Shown: positions 1 through 9,181, counted from the stretch's first letter. The stretch is 64,000 nucleotides of DNA from Ardenticatenaceae bacterium (GCA_020634375.1 JACKBX010000010.1:62001-126000), one strand, 5' to 3'. A program made the numbers and translations. Notes: generated by a model from the letters alone, not told the origin.

Positions 1-358
1 CGAAGATATTACTTTAGCCCAGCAGTATAGCAGGCACGGCGCACAGGTGGAGCGCACAGAAAACCCGCAGCAAGCTGTGGAAGATGCTGATGTTATCTAC
101 ACAGATGTCTGGACAAGCATGGGCCAAGAAGCAGAAACAGCCAAACGGTTGGAAGTCTTCCCTCCTTACCAGATTAACAAAAAGCTGGTGGATCAGGCCA
201 AACCTGACTGCATTGTCATGCACTGCTTGCCAGCCCATCGTGGTGAAGAAATTACCGACGAAGTAGCTGACGGTCCCCATTCCGTCTTGTTCCCGCAGGC
301 TCACAATCGCCTGCACGCTCAAAAAGCTATTTTGGCAGAATTGTTAGCGGACAAATAA
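1..358 (+). CDS. argF: Ornithine carbamoyltransferase, C-terminal part
   Basis: This is the carboxy-terminal third of an ornithine carbamoyltransferase, which makes citrulline from ornithine and carbamoyl phosphate in arginine synthesis. The reading frame is open from base 2, so the gene begins outside the window. The HCLP motif carrying the family's catalytic cysteine is present as HCLPAHRGEE, followed by the usual helix-rich tail that ends in HAQKAILAELLADK. Upstream residues (DVIYTDVWTSMGQE) match the conserved DVVYTDVWxSMGxE block of anabolic enzymes. The stop TAA at 356-358 lies 13 bases before the next gene, so the two are probably co-transcribed. Two further carbamoyltransferase paralogues lie at 22.7-24.8 kb, but this one carries the classical ArgF signature. 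Confidence 0.93.
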   Translation, partial: EDITLAQQYSRHGAQVERTENPQQAVEDADVIYTDVWTSMGQEAETAKRLEVFPPYQINKKLVDQAKPDCIVMHCLPAHRGEEITDEVADGPHSVLFPQAHNRLHAQKAILAELLADK

Positions 359-371
359 TCGGAGGTTCCAG

Positions 372-2615
372 GTGGCAAACAACCGCGCCCAATTTGAGCA
401 GGCACTCAGCAGAGGACATTCCTATTTTTGGGATCAGCGTTGGGAAGATGCAATCCGCGAGTTCGAGGTCGCATCTAAGGAAATGTCTAAAGAACCCGCG
501 CCCTATGCGGGGTTGGGTGATGCTTATCTCGAATTGGAGAAGTTGCAAGCGGCCTTGGAAAATTACAAGCTGGCGGCGCGGTATTCTGGTGGCAACATTA
601 TCTACCTACGAAAAGTGGCCGATGTGCAAGAACGGTTGGGGCTGTTACCAGAAGCGGGCAAAACTTACATGGCGATTGGCGAGATGGAGTTGGGTCGTCA
701 TAACTTGAATGAGGCGATGGATAACTGGCATCGTGCTATTCGTCTGGAACCTAATTTGCTGCGGGCGCATCAACGATTGGCTTCCGTGTACAAACGGCAA
801 GGAGCTGCACGCAGTGCGATTCGTGAATACTTGGCAATTGCGCGGATTTTGCAGCTTCAGAAAGAACAGGAAAAAGCACTACAAGCATGCCAATTGGCTC
901 TGCAATTGGATCCACGTAATGCAGATGTCTTGACAGCGATTGAGTTAATCAAGCAGGGTGAGGAGTTGTTTAAGGGTGAGGCTGTGGCGCAAATTGGCGC
1001 GGCAACGGGCATGGGTGAAGCGGTGCGTCAGGCGACGATGGCTCTGGATGATCAGGAATGGCAAAATAAGCAAGAAGTGGAAGCGGCCGTTCCCGTACAG
1101 ATGGCTCGTGACACAGCGATGAAGGAATTAGCCGAACGCCTTTTTGCTGATGACGCGAACGTGGGCGATGCCCTTCTCATTGAAGCCCTGGATTACCAGC
1201 GTCGCAACATGACCAATGAAGCTATCAGCACTTATGAAAAAGCGATGACTTCCGGGGTTTCCTCGACAGCGGCTCATTTCAACTTGGGTTTGTTATATCA
1301 GGACAAGCTGCGTTTTGAGGACGCTGTCCGCGAGTTTGAGATTTCGGTGAAAGACCCGGAATATCGCCTGGCAAGCCATTTCTCGTTGGGCGAATCGCAT
1401 CGCGCAAGAGGCCGCATTGAACAAGCCATTCAACACTTTGTGGCGGTGCTGCAAATTGTGGATATGGGCACGGTGCAGCACGGGCAGGCAGATCGCCTCA
1501 TTCAACTTTACGAAAATTTGTATGACAGCCTAATTACCCAGGGCGAAAAGGAGCAAGCAAGCTCTTTCGCCAATTCTCTGGTGGAATTCCTGAGCCAGAA
1601 GGGGTGGGAAGACAAGGTACGCGATGCGCGGGCACGTTTGGACGCTATTTCCAGTGCAGGAATGATGATCTTGGGGGATGTGTTAACGGCCGGATCAGAG
1701 CATGTGCTGGAATCATTGTATCTGAGCCAGGAATATGCGCGGCGGCGTATGTTTAATACGGCTATTGAGGAAACGTATCGAGCCATTCAATTAGCGCCTG
1801 AGTATATGCCCGCACACATCCAGTTGGGTGATATTTTAGTGCAGCAAGGACGCTTAGATGCGGCTGCTGTGAAGTACGCCACGATTGCGAACACGCATAT
1901 GGCACGCGGCGATGTGAACGGAGCTATTACCGCCTACGATAAGGTGGTTGAGTTAAATCCACTTGATTTGTCTATTCGTGGGCGGCTGATTAATCTGCTG
2001 CGGCAGCACGGAGAAATTGATGCGGCTTTGCAGCATTATATGGCGATGGGTGATGCTTATTACCAATTGGCACAGGTTGACCGGGCACGGTCTACTTATC
2101 AGGAGGCAGTGCAGCTTTCTTTACGTGGGTCGGCAGAAAATAATTGGCGGGCGCGTTTCTTGCGATTGATTGCTGAAATTGATATGCAGCAATTTAATTG
2201 GAAGCAGGCCTTGATTGCATTTAAGGAGCTGCGTGACTTGGAACCGGATGACGAGCGCACAGCCATCACACTGGTGGATTTGTATTATAAAGTGGGCCAG
2301 CCAAATAATGCGGTGCGTGCATTGGATAGTTATTTGGTGCAGTTGGTGCGTGCGGGGCGTGGTGCGAAAGTGTTGGGCATATTAGAAGATATGATTCAAC
2401 AGCGGCCTGGGGATGCAAACCTGGTTGATAGACTGGTACGACTGTACACTCAACAGCAGCGAAAACGAGATGCAGTGAGTGTATTGGACAAATTGGGGGA
2501 AGCACAGTTGGAGGCGGGTGATAACGAGGCTGCAATTAAAACGATTCAGAAGATTTTGGCATTGAACCCGCCGAATGTAGCCAGTTATAAGCAGTTGTTG
2601 GCTCAATTGAAGTAG
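372..2615 (+). CDS. Large TPR-repeat protein, unknown role
   Basis: A 747-residue protein made almost entirely of tetratricopeptide-type helical repeats. These include stretches of the form A-x-Y-x-x-L-G-x-x-Y at about residues 40-110, 110-190, 265-345, 440-560 and 600-740. There is no signal peptide or membrane segment, so it is probably a cytoplasmic scaffold. The start is a GTG with a GGAGG box at 361-365, spaced six bases. Homologues of this type often sit near cell-envelope or signalling genes; here it precedes the cyclic di-AMP synthase by only 16 bases, so one transcript is likely. The binding partner cannot be deduced. No copy of the genome's abundant ACGGCCGT palindrome occurs in it. 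Confidence 0.85.
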   Translation: MANNRAQFEQALSRGHSYFWDQRWEDAIREFEVASKEMSKEPAPYAGLGDAYLELEKLQAALENYKLAARYSGGNIIYLRKVADVQERLGLLPEAGKTYMAIGEMELGRHNLNEAMDNWHRAIRLEPNLLRAHQRLASVYKRQGAARSAIREYLAIARILQLQKEQEKALQACQLALQLDPRNADVLTAIELIKQGEELFKGEAVAQIGAATGMGEAVRQATMALDDQEWQNKQEVEAAVPVQMARDTAMKELAERLFADDANVGDALLIEALDYQRRNMTNEAISTYEKAMTSGVSSTAAHFNLGLLYQDKLRFEDAVREFEISVKDPEYRLASHFSLGESHRARGRIEQAIQHFVAVLQIVDMGTVQHGQADRLIQLYENLYDSLITQGEKEQASSFANSLVEFLSQKGWEDKVRDARARLDAISSAGMMILGDVLTAGSEHVLESLYLSQEYARRRMFNTAIEETYRAIQLAPEYMPAHIQLGDILVQQGRLDAAAVKYATIANTHMARGDVNGAITAYDKVVELNPLDLSIRGRLINLLRQHGEIDAALQHYMAMGDAYYQLAQVDRARSTYQEAVQLSLRGSAENNWRARFLRLIAEIDMQQFNWKQALIAFKELRDLEPDDERTAITLVDLYYKVGQPNNAVRALDSYLVQLVRAGRGAKVLGILEDMIQQRPGDANLVDRLVRLYTQQQRKRDAVSVLDKLGEAQLEAGDNEAAIKTIQKILALNPPNVASYKQLLAQLK

Positions 2616-2631
2616 CTGGCTTTCGGGTGGG

Positions 2632-3450
2632 GTGTTCTGTGAGAGACCCTTTGTGGAAACGATTCTTGAGGCCCTTGCTCAGCTTGATGTTGGGCTGACT
2701 GATATTTTAGACGTTGCTCTGGTAACGGCCGTCATCTACATCACGCTGTTACTCATTCGTGGCACTCGTGCCGTACAGGTGCTGCGTGGGTTGATTTTCC
2801 TGGCCTTCGTTGTCTTTTTCCTCTCTGCCACCTTTGACCTACCCGCCTTCAGTTGGTTAGTCAGCAATAGCATACCGGCTTTATTGGTTGCCGTGCCCGT
2901 CATCTTTCAACCGGAACTGCGCCGGGCACTGGAGCAGCTAGGGCACACGGCGCGTTTCACCTTTTTCCGACGACAGCAAGAGAATCCGGTGATAACGGCC
3001 GTCAAAGATGCCAGCGCCCGTCTTTCGCAGCGGCGGCACGGGGCCTTGATTGTGTTTGAGCAAGATACCGGTTTGCAAGAGTACATCGACACCGGCGTAC
3101 AACTAGATGCTCAGGTTTCCGTCGAGCTGCTGCTTACCATTTTTAACAAACATACGGAACTGCACGATGGTGCGGTCATCATCCGCGACGGGCGTATCGC
3201 CGCCGCCGCCTGCGTGATGCCCCTCTCCACCAGCAGCCTCTCTGATCGGCAAATGGGGCTGCGCCATCGCGCCGGGCTGGGTATCAGCGAGGTCAGTGAT
3301 GCGGTGATTCTGATAATCTCTGAAGAAACAGGGCAAGCATCTATTGCTCATAACGGCCGTGTCCTCCGTCGCCAGGAAATCAACCGCCTCGACACCATTT
3401 TGCACGCCTTTCTGCAAAACAGCGGTCAAAATCGGAGCGCCTCGGCATGA
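2632..3450 (+). CDS. cdaA: Diadenylate cyclase CdaA (c-di-AMP synthase)
   Basis: Membrane-bound DisA_N-domain enzyme that condenses two ATP into cyclic di-AMP, a second messenger for potassium, osmotic and wall homeostasis. Of 272 residues, the first about 95 hold three hydrophobic segments. The catalytic domain follows, with the DGA motif at residues 179-181 (LHDGAVII) and RHR at 211-213 (LRHRAGLG), both intact. The start used is a GTG at 2632 behind a GGGTGGG stretch; it is not strongly supported and an internal start is possible. The gene ends in an ATGA overlap with the YbbR-domain gene, the classical cdaA-cdaR pairing. In Firmicutes glmM usually follows; here der does. Confidence 0.93.
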   Translation: MFCERPFVETILEALAQLDVGLTDILDVALVTAVIYITLLLIRGTRAVQVLRGLIFLAFVVFFLSATFDLPAFSWLVSNSIPALLVAVPVIFQPELRRALEQLGHTARFTFFRRQQENPVITAVKDASARLSQRRHGALIVFEQDTGLQEYIDTGVQLDAQVSVELLLTIFNKHTELHDGAVIIRDGRIAAAACVMPLSTSSLSDRQMGLRHRAGLGISEVSDAVILIISEETGQASIAHNGRVLRRQEINRLDTILHAFLQNSGQNRSASA

Positions 3451-4853
3451 TCAAATTTGCACGCAGCATTCTCGCCAACCTTGCCACCCTCATTCTTTCC
3501 TTCATCCTGGCGGTCATCATCTGGTTCAATGCCCTGCGCGGCGACGACCCTACCCGTACTCTATTCTTTCAAATACCACTTGAGCTAATCGGCCGTCCCG
3601 ACAGCGCCATCCTCATCAGCCCCAGCAACACCTCCCAAACTGTCCAAATTGCATTCCAAGGGCCAGCTTCCATTGTTACCAATCTGACCGACCAAAACTT
3701 CTCCGCCACGCTAGACCTGAGTCAAGTTCCTTTTGGGGTAGACACCCAGGTGCCCATTAATGTGCAAGCAACCAACACCGAGATCACCCTGATTTCCCAA
3801 TCCCCAGAAAGCCTGACCGTTCACCTGGAACAAACCATCACCCGCGACATCCCAGTGGAATTAGACCTGCGCGGCAGCGTTGCCATTGGCTACAGTCAGG
3901 GCGAAGCGCTGATAGACCCTGAATTTATCACCGTGTCCGGGGTTGCCTCGCAGGTGGAAGATTTAGACGTGGCACGCGTCACCGTCTTCCTCACCAATGA
4001 CCGGGAAACGGTACGGCGCACACCACAGCCCATCTTTTATAATCGGCAGGGGCGTGTTGCCAGTGTCAATAATATGGAGTTGAGTACGGAACAAGTAGAA
4101 GTAACTATCCCCATCAATGAGTCAGCCGGATTTGCTGAGAAGACGATCAATGTGGACTTGCAGGGCGAACCCGCGCCTGGCTACCGCATTGTTGGTGTGG
4201 AGGTAGACCCGCCTACCGTATTGGTGCAAGGCCGCCCCACTCAATTGGATTTGCTCTCCTGGGTGACGACGGAACCCATTGATGTTAATGGCTTAACGGA
4301 ATCTTTCCAACCTCAAGTTGCGCTGAGTCTGCCTGATGGCGTTACGCTGGCAGAAGTTGACGAGATTACGGTAAATATCACTATTGAGCCGTTCCGTACA
4401 ACGAGTATTTTTAATCGTGTTCCGCAGGTGCAGGGGCTTGGCGAAGGGTTAACGGCCGTACCGGAATCAGAAACTGTGCGTGTCGTCTTATTTGGCCCAT
4501 TACCTGTGTTGAATGCCCTGCTGGAAGATGAAGTTTCCGTCGTCATTGACTTATTTGGCTTACCGCCGGGAACATACAGTGTGGAACCCGATGTCAATTA
4601 CCCTGAACAGCGCGGCATTGAACTGCGTTCTATCCAACCGGCACAGGTCACGGTACAAATCACCCAATCCTTGACAACAACCCATTCACTAACGGAAACG
4701 CTGCCACTCACCCCGACGACATCGCTGCATGTACCAGCCTCCCCCAGCACAGTGACGATGGCGATGGGAGAGGGGTGGGGAGCAACGGCCGTGCCGGTCA
4801 TCCCCCTCGCCGACACGCCCAAACAACGCTATTATTGGCGTTCAACTTTTTAG
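3447..4853 (+). CDS. cdaR: YbbR-domain protein CdaR, regulator of CdaA
   Basis: A 468-residue envelope protein with one N-terminal membrane anchor (about residues 8-28, rich in Leu/Ile) and then an extracytoplasmic part. That part contains about four YbbR-like beta domains, seen as repeated VxVxLxG and VxVxGxxxxL patterns up to about residue 405. A Thr/Pro-rich low-complexity tail follows. Family members bind CdaA and tune c-di-AMP synthesis. The four-base overlap with cdaA implies translational coupling. The tail ends abruptly in basic residues and contains ATAV encoded by an ACGGCCGT palindrome, suggesting the tail is not under tight constraint. Confidence 0.88.
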   Translation: MIKFARSILANLATLILSFILAVIIWFNALRGDDPTRTLFFQIPLELIGRPDSAILISPSNTSQTVQIAFQGPASIVTNLTDQNFSATLDLSQVPFGVDTQVPINVQATNTEITLISQSPESLTVHLEQTITRDIPVELDLRGSVAIGYSQGEALIDPEFITVSGVASQVEDLDVARVTVFLTNDRETVRRTPQPIFYNRQGRVASVNNMELSTEQVEVTIPINESAGFAEKTINVDLQGEPAPGYRIVGVEVDPPTVLVQGRPTQLDLLSWVTTEPIDVNGLTESFQPQVALSLPDGVTLAEVDEITVNITIEPFRTTSIFNRVPQVQGLGEGLTAVPESETVRVVLFGPLPVLNALLEDEVSVVIDLFGLPPGTYSVEPDVNYPEQRGIELRSIQPAQVTVQITQSLTTTHSLTETLPLTPTTSLHVPASPSTVTMAMGEGWGATAVPVIPLADTPKQRYYWRSTF

Positions 4854-4880
4854 AAATAAGCAACGGATACAGCAACAACT

Positions 4881-6248
4881 ATGAGTTACAAACCCCTGGT
4901 TGCCCTTGTGGGGAGACCCAACGTAGGCAAATCCACCCTCTTTAATCGCATCACCGGACGACGGTTAGCCGTTGTTTCCGAAGTGGCTGGCACAACCCGC
5001 GACCGTCTTTACGCCGACGCAGAATGGGGCGGTGCCGCCTTCACAGTTGTCGACACCGGCGGCATAGAAATAGAAGAAGGCCGCCATACAGCCCCTCTTT
5101 CTGAAGACTCCGAGCGTTTCCTGCCGCTCATTCGCCAACAAGCACGCATTGCCATTCAAGACGCCGACGTGATCGTGCAAGTGGTAGACGGGCAATCTGG
5201 CCTAACGGCCGCAGACCGTGAGGTAGCCGACATCCTCCGCCAGTCTAAAAAGCCCATCATTGTCGCTGCCAACAAGCTGGAATCGACTAAATTGTGGGAT
5301 ACCGTTTACGAATTCTACGAGCTGGCTGTGGGTGAAGTATTTGCAGTGTCAGCCCTGCACGGGGCCGGTTCTGGCGACCTGCTGGATGCCATTGTCGATG
5401 CCCTGCCCCGCCGGATAGATGAAGACGAAATCGAAGACGAATCCATCAAAATTGCCTTGTTAGGACGGCCGAATGTGGGTAAATCCACACTGCTCAACAA
5501 GTTATTGGGCGAAGATCGCGCCATCGTCAGCCCCATAGCCGGAACTACTCGTGACGCCATTGACACGAAACTCAAGTGGCACGGGCAAGATTTTACGATT
5601 ATCGACACAGCCGGTATCCGGCGGCGGGGCAAGATTGACCCTGGTGTGGAAAAGTATAGTGTGCTGCGCTCTATTAAGGCCTTGAACCGCGCTGACGTAG
5701 GGCTGCTGCTCATTGACGCTTCCGAGGGCATTACATCTCAGGATGCGCACATTGCGGGGATGATGAGTGAGGAAAGCAATGGCATTATCGTGCTGATAAA
5801 TAAGTGGGATGCCATTGAAAAGGATACGTACACCATTCAGGAATATGAACAAACGCTGCGGCAAGAACTGAACTTTATGCCGTATGTGCCGGTTCTTTTT
5901 ATTTCGGCGGAGACAGGGCAGCGGGTTCACAAGATTTTGCCTGAAGTGGTGGCCGTAAATGAGTTCCGCCATTTGCGTATTTCCACAGGGCAATTAAACA
6001 AGCTGGTGCGGGATGCAACCATCAAACATCCACCACCCAGCAAGGCTGGTGTGCGCGTGAAGTTTTTCTACACGACGCAGGTCGCTGTTGCTCCGCCGAC
6101 GTTTGTTTTCTTTGTGAATAAACCGGACTGGGTGCATTTTGGCTATCAGCGATTCTTAGAGAATCGTTTGCGTGAGGAGTTTGCATTTCGGGGGACGCCC
6201 ATCCGCATGATCTTCCGCGCCCGCAGCGAAGACAGATTTGGCAATTAG
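4881..6248 (+). CDS. der: Ribosome-assembly GTPase Der (EngA)
   Basis: Double-domain GTPase needed for maturation of the 50S ribosomal subunit. Two complete G domains are visible. The first has its P-loop at residues 11-19 (GRPNVGKST), DTGG and NKLE. The second has its P-loop at about 195-203, DTAG and NKWD. A C-terminal KH-like domain follows (about 355-455). The length of 455 is normal for the family. G4 of the first domain reads NKLE rather than NKxD, which is seen in some homologues. The gene lies 27 bases after cdaR and probably shares its transcript. A heptamer-word array follows its stop codon. Confidence 0.96.
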   Translation: MSYKPLVALVGRPNVGKSTLFNRITGRRLAVVSEVAGTTRDRLYADAEWGGAAFTVVDTGGIEIEEGRHTAPLSEDSERFLPLIRQQARIAIQDADVIVQVVDGQSGLTAADREVADILRQSKKPIIVAANKLESTKLWDTVYEFYELAVGEVFAVSALHGAGSGDLLDAIVDALPRRIDEDEIEDESIKIALLGRPNVGKSTLLNKLLGEDRAIVSPIAGTTRDAIDTKLKWHGQDFTIIDTAGIRRRGKIDPGVEKYSVLRSIKALNRADVGLLLIDASEGITSQDAHIAGMMSEESNGIIVLINKWDAIEKDTYTIQEYEQTLRQELNFMPYVPVLFISAETGQRVHKILPEVVAVNEFRHLRISTGQLNKLVRDATIKHPPPSKAGVRVKFFYTTQVAVAPPTFVFFVNKPDWVHFGYQRFLENRLREEFAFRGTPIRMIFRARSEDRFGN

Positions 6249-6261
6249 TTTTTTGCTACGA

Positions 6262-6321
6262 GTAGTTAGCTTTTAGCCGTGAGCTTGTTCTGGCTAAGAG
6301 CTAATTGCTAACAGCTATCAG
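6262..6321. repeat. Heptamer-word array A (gttagct / agctaac family)
   Basis: This array lies in the convergent gap between der and the response regulator. It reads as degenerate 7-base words on one side (gttagct, tttagcc, gtgagct) and their complements on the other (ggctaag, agctaat, tgctaac, agctatc), so it can fold into an imperfect hairpin. The same word family recurs at 12.45 and 23.76 kb. Confidence 0.75.
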
Positions 6322-6322
6322 T

Positions 6323-6988
6323 TTATTGTTCCAATCGTGCGGCAAGGACTTTGAGTTTGCCCCACTGGTGGTTGAGGGCGTAAATCATTGCCAGGGCGGT
6401 GAGAAAGCGGGGTTCACATTGGGGGTCTTGAGCCAGTATCTCTAGGACTTGCATAGCTTTTTCATCGGTGCGGCGCGTGCGAATGTATTCGTTTGCCAGT
6501 TCTATGACGAAGTAGTCGCGCTGCTGCCGTAGGAAGCCGGTTTGGGTAGGTGGAGGAGTGGGGGGCTGACCAGCAACGGCCGTTGCCTGGGCGCGTTTTC
6601 GTTTCCAGATACGGTCTATCGTGGCCGCAAGTTGATCCGCAGTAAATGGCTTGGTGAGATAGCCGCGTGCCCCCGCAGACATCGCTTCCAACAGTGTTTG
6701 TGTATCACGCTCGGCAGAAATAATGATGCAGGCCAGCATAGGGTTTTCATCAATCATCACACGGATAGCTTGCAAGCCGTTCATGTGCGGCATGTTCACG
6801 TCCATCAAGGCGAAGTCTGGTTTGTGTTGACGAGCCAACTCGACAGCCTCACGGCCGTCTTTGGCAATGGCGACCACTTCTGCACCAGGGATCAGAGAGA
6901 GCATGAGCCGGGTACTGCGACGTGTTTCGGTCACATCATCGGCAATCAGAAATCGTAGGGTGTCGGGGGACTCGGTTGATTGGGTCAT
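6323..6988 (-). CDS. Response regulator with helical C-terminal tail
   Basis: A 221-residue protein. A CheY-like receiver occupies residues 10-128, with the acidic pair IADD, the phospho-acceptor Asp in LMDVNMP and the conserved Lys in YLTKPF. A Pro/Gln linker (about 132-150) is followed by a helical C-terminal region without a recognisable DNA-binding fold. It is therefore more likely a protein-interaction output than a classical transcription factor. Two in-frame ATGs are close together. The second (6988) is chosen because the AAGGA box lies eight bases upstream of it, whereas it is too close to the first at 6994. No cognate kinase is adjacent; the kinase at 43.9 kb is a possible partner only by elimination. 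Confidence 0.86.
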   Translation of the reverse strand: MTQSTESPDTLRFLIADDVTETRRSTRLMLSLIPGAEVVAIAKDGREAVELARQHKPDFALMDVNMPHMNGLQAIRVMIDENPMLACIIISAERDTQTLLEAMSAGARGYLTKPFTADQLAATIDRIWKRKRAQATAVAGQPPTPPPTQTGFLRQQRDYFVIELANEYIRTRRTDEKAMQVLEILAQDPQCEPRFLTALAMIYALNHQWGKLKVLAARLEQ

Positions 6989-7506
6989 ACGCATTTTCCT
7001 TGCTTGTTCTGGGCTGGCAATGCGGTGTTAAGGTGACGGCCGTTTCCATTATACACAATTCCCTCACGCATGATAGCATAAGCCATTAACTTCTTGTCAC
7101 ACTATTCCACTGAGCTTCCCCCTGCTTCTAAAACGACCAACCCACTACGCGATACGTTTAACTGCATACCAGATAAAAAAGATGATAAGGATAAAACCCA
7201 GCCAGAGTGCATCATTAAAGATGAAAGCTACAGCAAAAAAACCTGTAGCGGGAGTTAGGAGGAGTTGTGCGTCGGAAGTAGTGGCATAGCAGAGGTATAG
7301 ATTGGGAGAATTTGTCATGCGGAATTGATGATGTTTATCAGGTAGCAGCGGTCGTCTGGAAGATGGTATAGTAGTGTGGTTGGGTCGCGTAAGGAATTAT
7401 TCACAGCCCATCATTTCTAAAATAGAGGGTCAGGTCGTGTGGTTCAGCCTCAAAAAATAGTCAGTTGGCTAATCAAAATCAATGATATTAGGAGTATAGA
7501 AATTTT
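6989..7506. other. Gene-poor AT-rich gap
   Basis: About 518 bases with lower GC than its flanks. It contains one ACGGCCGT copy near 7026 and a possible 57-codon minus-strand frame (7145-7318), described separately. An AGGAG box near 7490 serves the next plus-strand gene. I see no tRNA, terminator or clear promoter. Confidence 0.5.
7145..7318 (-). CDS. Possible 57-residue single-pass membrane protein
   Basis: A short open frame whose product has a polar start followed by one strongly hydrophobic segment (residues about 26-50, with the core LWLGFILIIFFIWY) and a basic end (KRIA). That is the layout of a small inner-membrane protein. No convincing ribosome binding site precedes the ATG, and the frame is short enough to arise by chance in AT-rich DNA. 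I do not recognise a family. Confidence 0.28.
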   Translation of the reverse strand: MTNSPNLYLCYATTSDAQLLLTPATGFFAVAFIFNDALWLGFILIIFFIWYAVKRIA

Positions 7507-7737
7507 ATGGAAGAGAGTAATGACTTAGCTGCTTTCTATATCATCACGGAAAATGATGACTTTGGAGAATCGGCTCATGGGCCTTATACAATGGTAGAGG
7601 CAGAATCACTTTTACGAGTTGATGAAAAAATCATCACTCGAAAACACTATCAGATGTTGTCCCAAAGGTCTTCCTCAACAGGTAACAGCATTGAGGGAGT
7701 AGCATTTCTCAGCCCCGCGCGACGAAATGTTGCGTAG
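7507..7737 (+). CDS. Hypothetical 76-residue protein
   Basis: A small acidic protein without a signal peptide. The pattern YIITENDDFGESAHGPYTMVEAE followed by a second hydrophobic-acidic stretch is not one I recognise. An AGGAG box lies about a dozen bases upstream of the ATG. The end overlaps the next gene by 11 bases, which argues for a two-gene unit with the membrane protein that follows. The DNA is AT-richer than the housekeeping genes nearby and lacks the genome's ACGGCCGT palindrome, a mild sign of separate origin. Confidence 0.5.
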   Translation: MEESNDLAAFYIITENDDFGESAHGPYTMVEAESLLRVDEKIITRKHYQMLSQRSSSTGNSIEGVAFLSPARRNVA

Positions 7738-8362
7738 GATTAGAAGTTGGGGATTTATGTTACTCCTTTTTGGCATCATCCAGATTATCTCTGGTGACTT
7801 TTTAAGTAATACTTGGGGCCTTTTATTGATCTTCGTGGCAGCTATATCTTTTTATTTCCGCTCTTCAGCCATGTTTGTTATCTATGGTTCCATATTAGCC
7901 TGGGCTGCCATTTTTAACGCATTCAGTGGCAGTGGTGGTTGGATAGTTTTTTCCCTTATTCAGGCTTTTTTCTCTTTTCAAAATTTCCGACAATATTTCC
8001 TTTTTCGCTCTCCTCCCCTTGTCTCCTCCAATATGGGCAGCCCCGAAAACAGGTTATTTCTTAAGGACAAAGCAGCTAAACCATTCCCCTGGTTAAGCTT
8101 CTTGTTTGGTTCAATATCTCTTGTTGGGTTTGTGCTAATTGTGGTCGCCATTTTTCTTTATGTGGGTGTTACAGAAAGCAGCGAATTACCGTCATATTTT
8201 GGTTTCATTGAAGGAATGATGATTGACTTTGCTGTAATTGGATTTTCTGCCGGTTTAGCCTCGTTGTTGTCTCGGTATCCACGCAAAATTGTCAGTATCA
8301 TCGGCTTGATTACTGGTATCATAACTCTTTTAATCGAAATCGGTTTCTTTTTTGTTAGCTAA
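7727..8362 (+). CDS. Hypothetical multi-pass membrane protein
   Basis: A 211-residue protein with about six hydrophobic segments. They lie at residues 8-24, 27-43, 48-75, 120-145, 160-180 and 187-208. A short cytoplasmic-type loop with NRLFLKDKAAKPF sits in the middle. No family motif is recognised. Start candidates are the ATG at 7727 (inside the preceding gene) and the ATG at 7757, ten codons later. The first is kept because the overlap suggests coupling. AT-rich codon use and many Phe residues set it apart from neighbours. Confidence 0.55.
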   Translation: MLRRIRSWGFMLLLFGIIQIISGDFLSNTWGLLLIFVAAISFYFRSSAMFVIYGSILAWAAIFNAFSGSGGWIVFSLIQAFFSFQNFRQYFLFRSPPLVSSNMGSPENRLFLKDKAAKPFPWLSFLFGSISLVGFVLIVVAIFLYVGVTESSELPSYFGFIEGMMIDFAVIGFSAGLASLLSRYPRKIVSIIGLITGIITLLIEIGFFFVS

Positions 8363-8701
8363 GCAAGGGAATACAGCGAACTAGCATTACTGACACCTGA
8401 ACCGAACACCAAACTTATTTGGAATTCTGGTTGGAGTTGAGTAATTTTAAACGAGCCAACCAGATTTTGCAGTTGACTAATCACCACCTCTAAAACTTTC
8501 AAGACCTGCTAAGTTCTAGAATATCTAGCAGGTCTTGACAGCCGTTTCCTAAACAAGAAACGGCCGTATCCCCCACATTTCCTATTGAGCTGCCAACATC
8601 CCCCTGATTACAATGCAACCATGTTAGTGCCGGGCCGCTTAGCCAGCGCCCAATTATTTCTTTCAACTGAATAAGCCAATCTGGCAAAGGAGAGTTTTCC
8701 T
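8363..8701. other. Gap with two consecutive hairpins
   Basis: A 339-base region without a gene. A perfect 11-bp inverted repeat (AAGACCTGCTA at 8501-8511 with its complement at 8526-8536) is followed directly by a second hairpin. The arms of the second are GCCGTTTC (8541-8548) and GAAACGGC (8557-8564), the right arm running into an ACGGCCGT palindrome. Neither is followed by a clear T-run, so a processing or stability element is as likely as a terminator. The rest shows nothing recognisable until the GGAG box of the next gene. Confidence 0.55.
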
Positions 8702-9127
8702 GTGGCTACTATTAATATTCTTGCCGTCATTAGCAAACTACGCCCGCGTGTCAAGTACGGCCGTACCTACGACCTTGATGACCTCGCCGACGAAATCGCC
8801 GAGCAGTCAGGTTTTGACAAAGGGGATGCCCGCGATTTTGGTTACAAACTCGCCAAAGTCTTAGTCAACCATCTGAAATTTGGCGACAATGTGAAATTAG
8901 GAGAGATAGGCAGCTTTTCCGTCTCGTGCAACAAAGACAAAAAACTCAAAGTAGTCTATCAGCCATCTACCGACATCAAAAAAGAACTGACCGATAACTT
9001 TCGCGGTGAGTTTACCAATGGGAAAAATGCCGGGCTGACGATGGAAGGGTTCGCCCAATTGTGGTTGGAAACAAATCCCACAGACGCCGTGATTATGCGT
9101 GATGGCACAACCCGAACGGCAACTTGA
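8702..9127 (+). CDS. HU-like DNA-binding protein
   Basis: A 141-residue protein that reads like an extended HU/IHF-fold protein. The N-terminal helical part (residues 15-60, DLDDLADEIAEQSGFDKGDARDF) is followed by LKFGDNVKLGEIGSFSVS, which matches the HU beta-start motif GDxVxLxxxGxF. A basic beta arm region (NKDKKLKVVYQPS) comes next. The C-terminal extension beyond residue 95 has no obvious match. It starts with GTG, with GGAG nine bases upstream. It lies just upstream of an array of seven 22-bp repeats, and a structural DNA-binding protein beside an iteron-like array is a suggestive combination. Two hairpins follow the stop codon. Confidence 0.75.
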   Translation: MATINILAVISKLRPRVKYGRTYDLDDLADEIAEQSGFDKGDARDFGYKLAKVLVNHLKFGDNVKLGEIGSFSVSCNKDKKLKVVYQPSTDIKKELTDNFRGEFTNGKNAGLTMEGFAQLWLETNPTDAVIMRDGTTRTAT

Positions 9128-9140
9128 TCATCGTTCCCAC

Positions 9141-9169
9141 CCTCCCGGAGGTTCCAAATCTCCGGGAGG
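9141..9169 (+). terminator. Strong GC hairpin after the HU-like gene
   Basis: A perfect 10-bp stem (CCTCCCGGAG at 9141-9150 pairing with 9160-9169) starts 13 bases after the stop codon. The T-run is weak (ATTCATTTG), so termination may rest on the second hairpin just downstream. Confidence 0.6.
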
Positions 9170-9181
9170 ATTCATTTGTGC

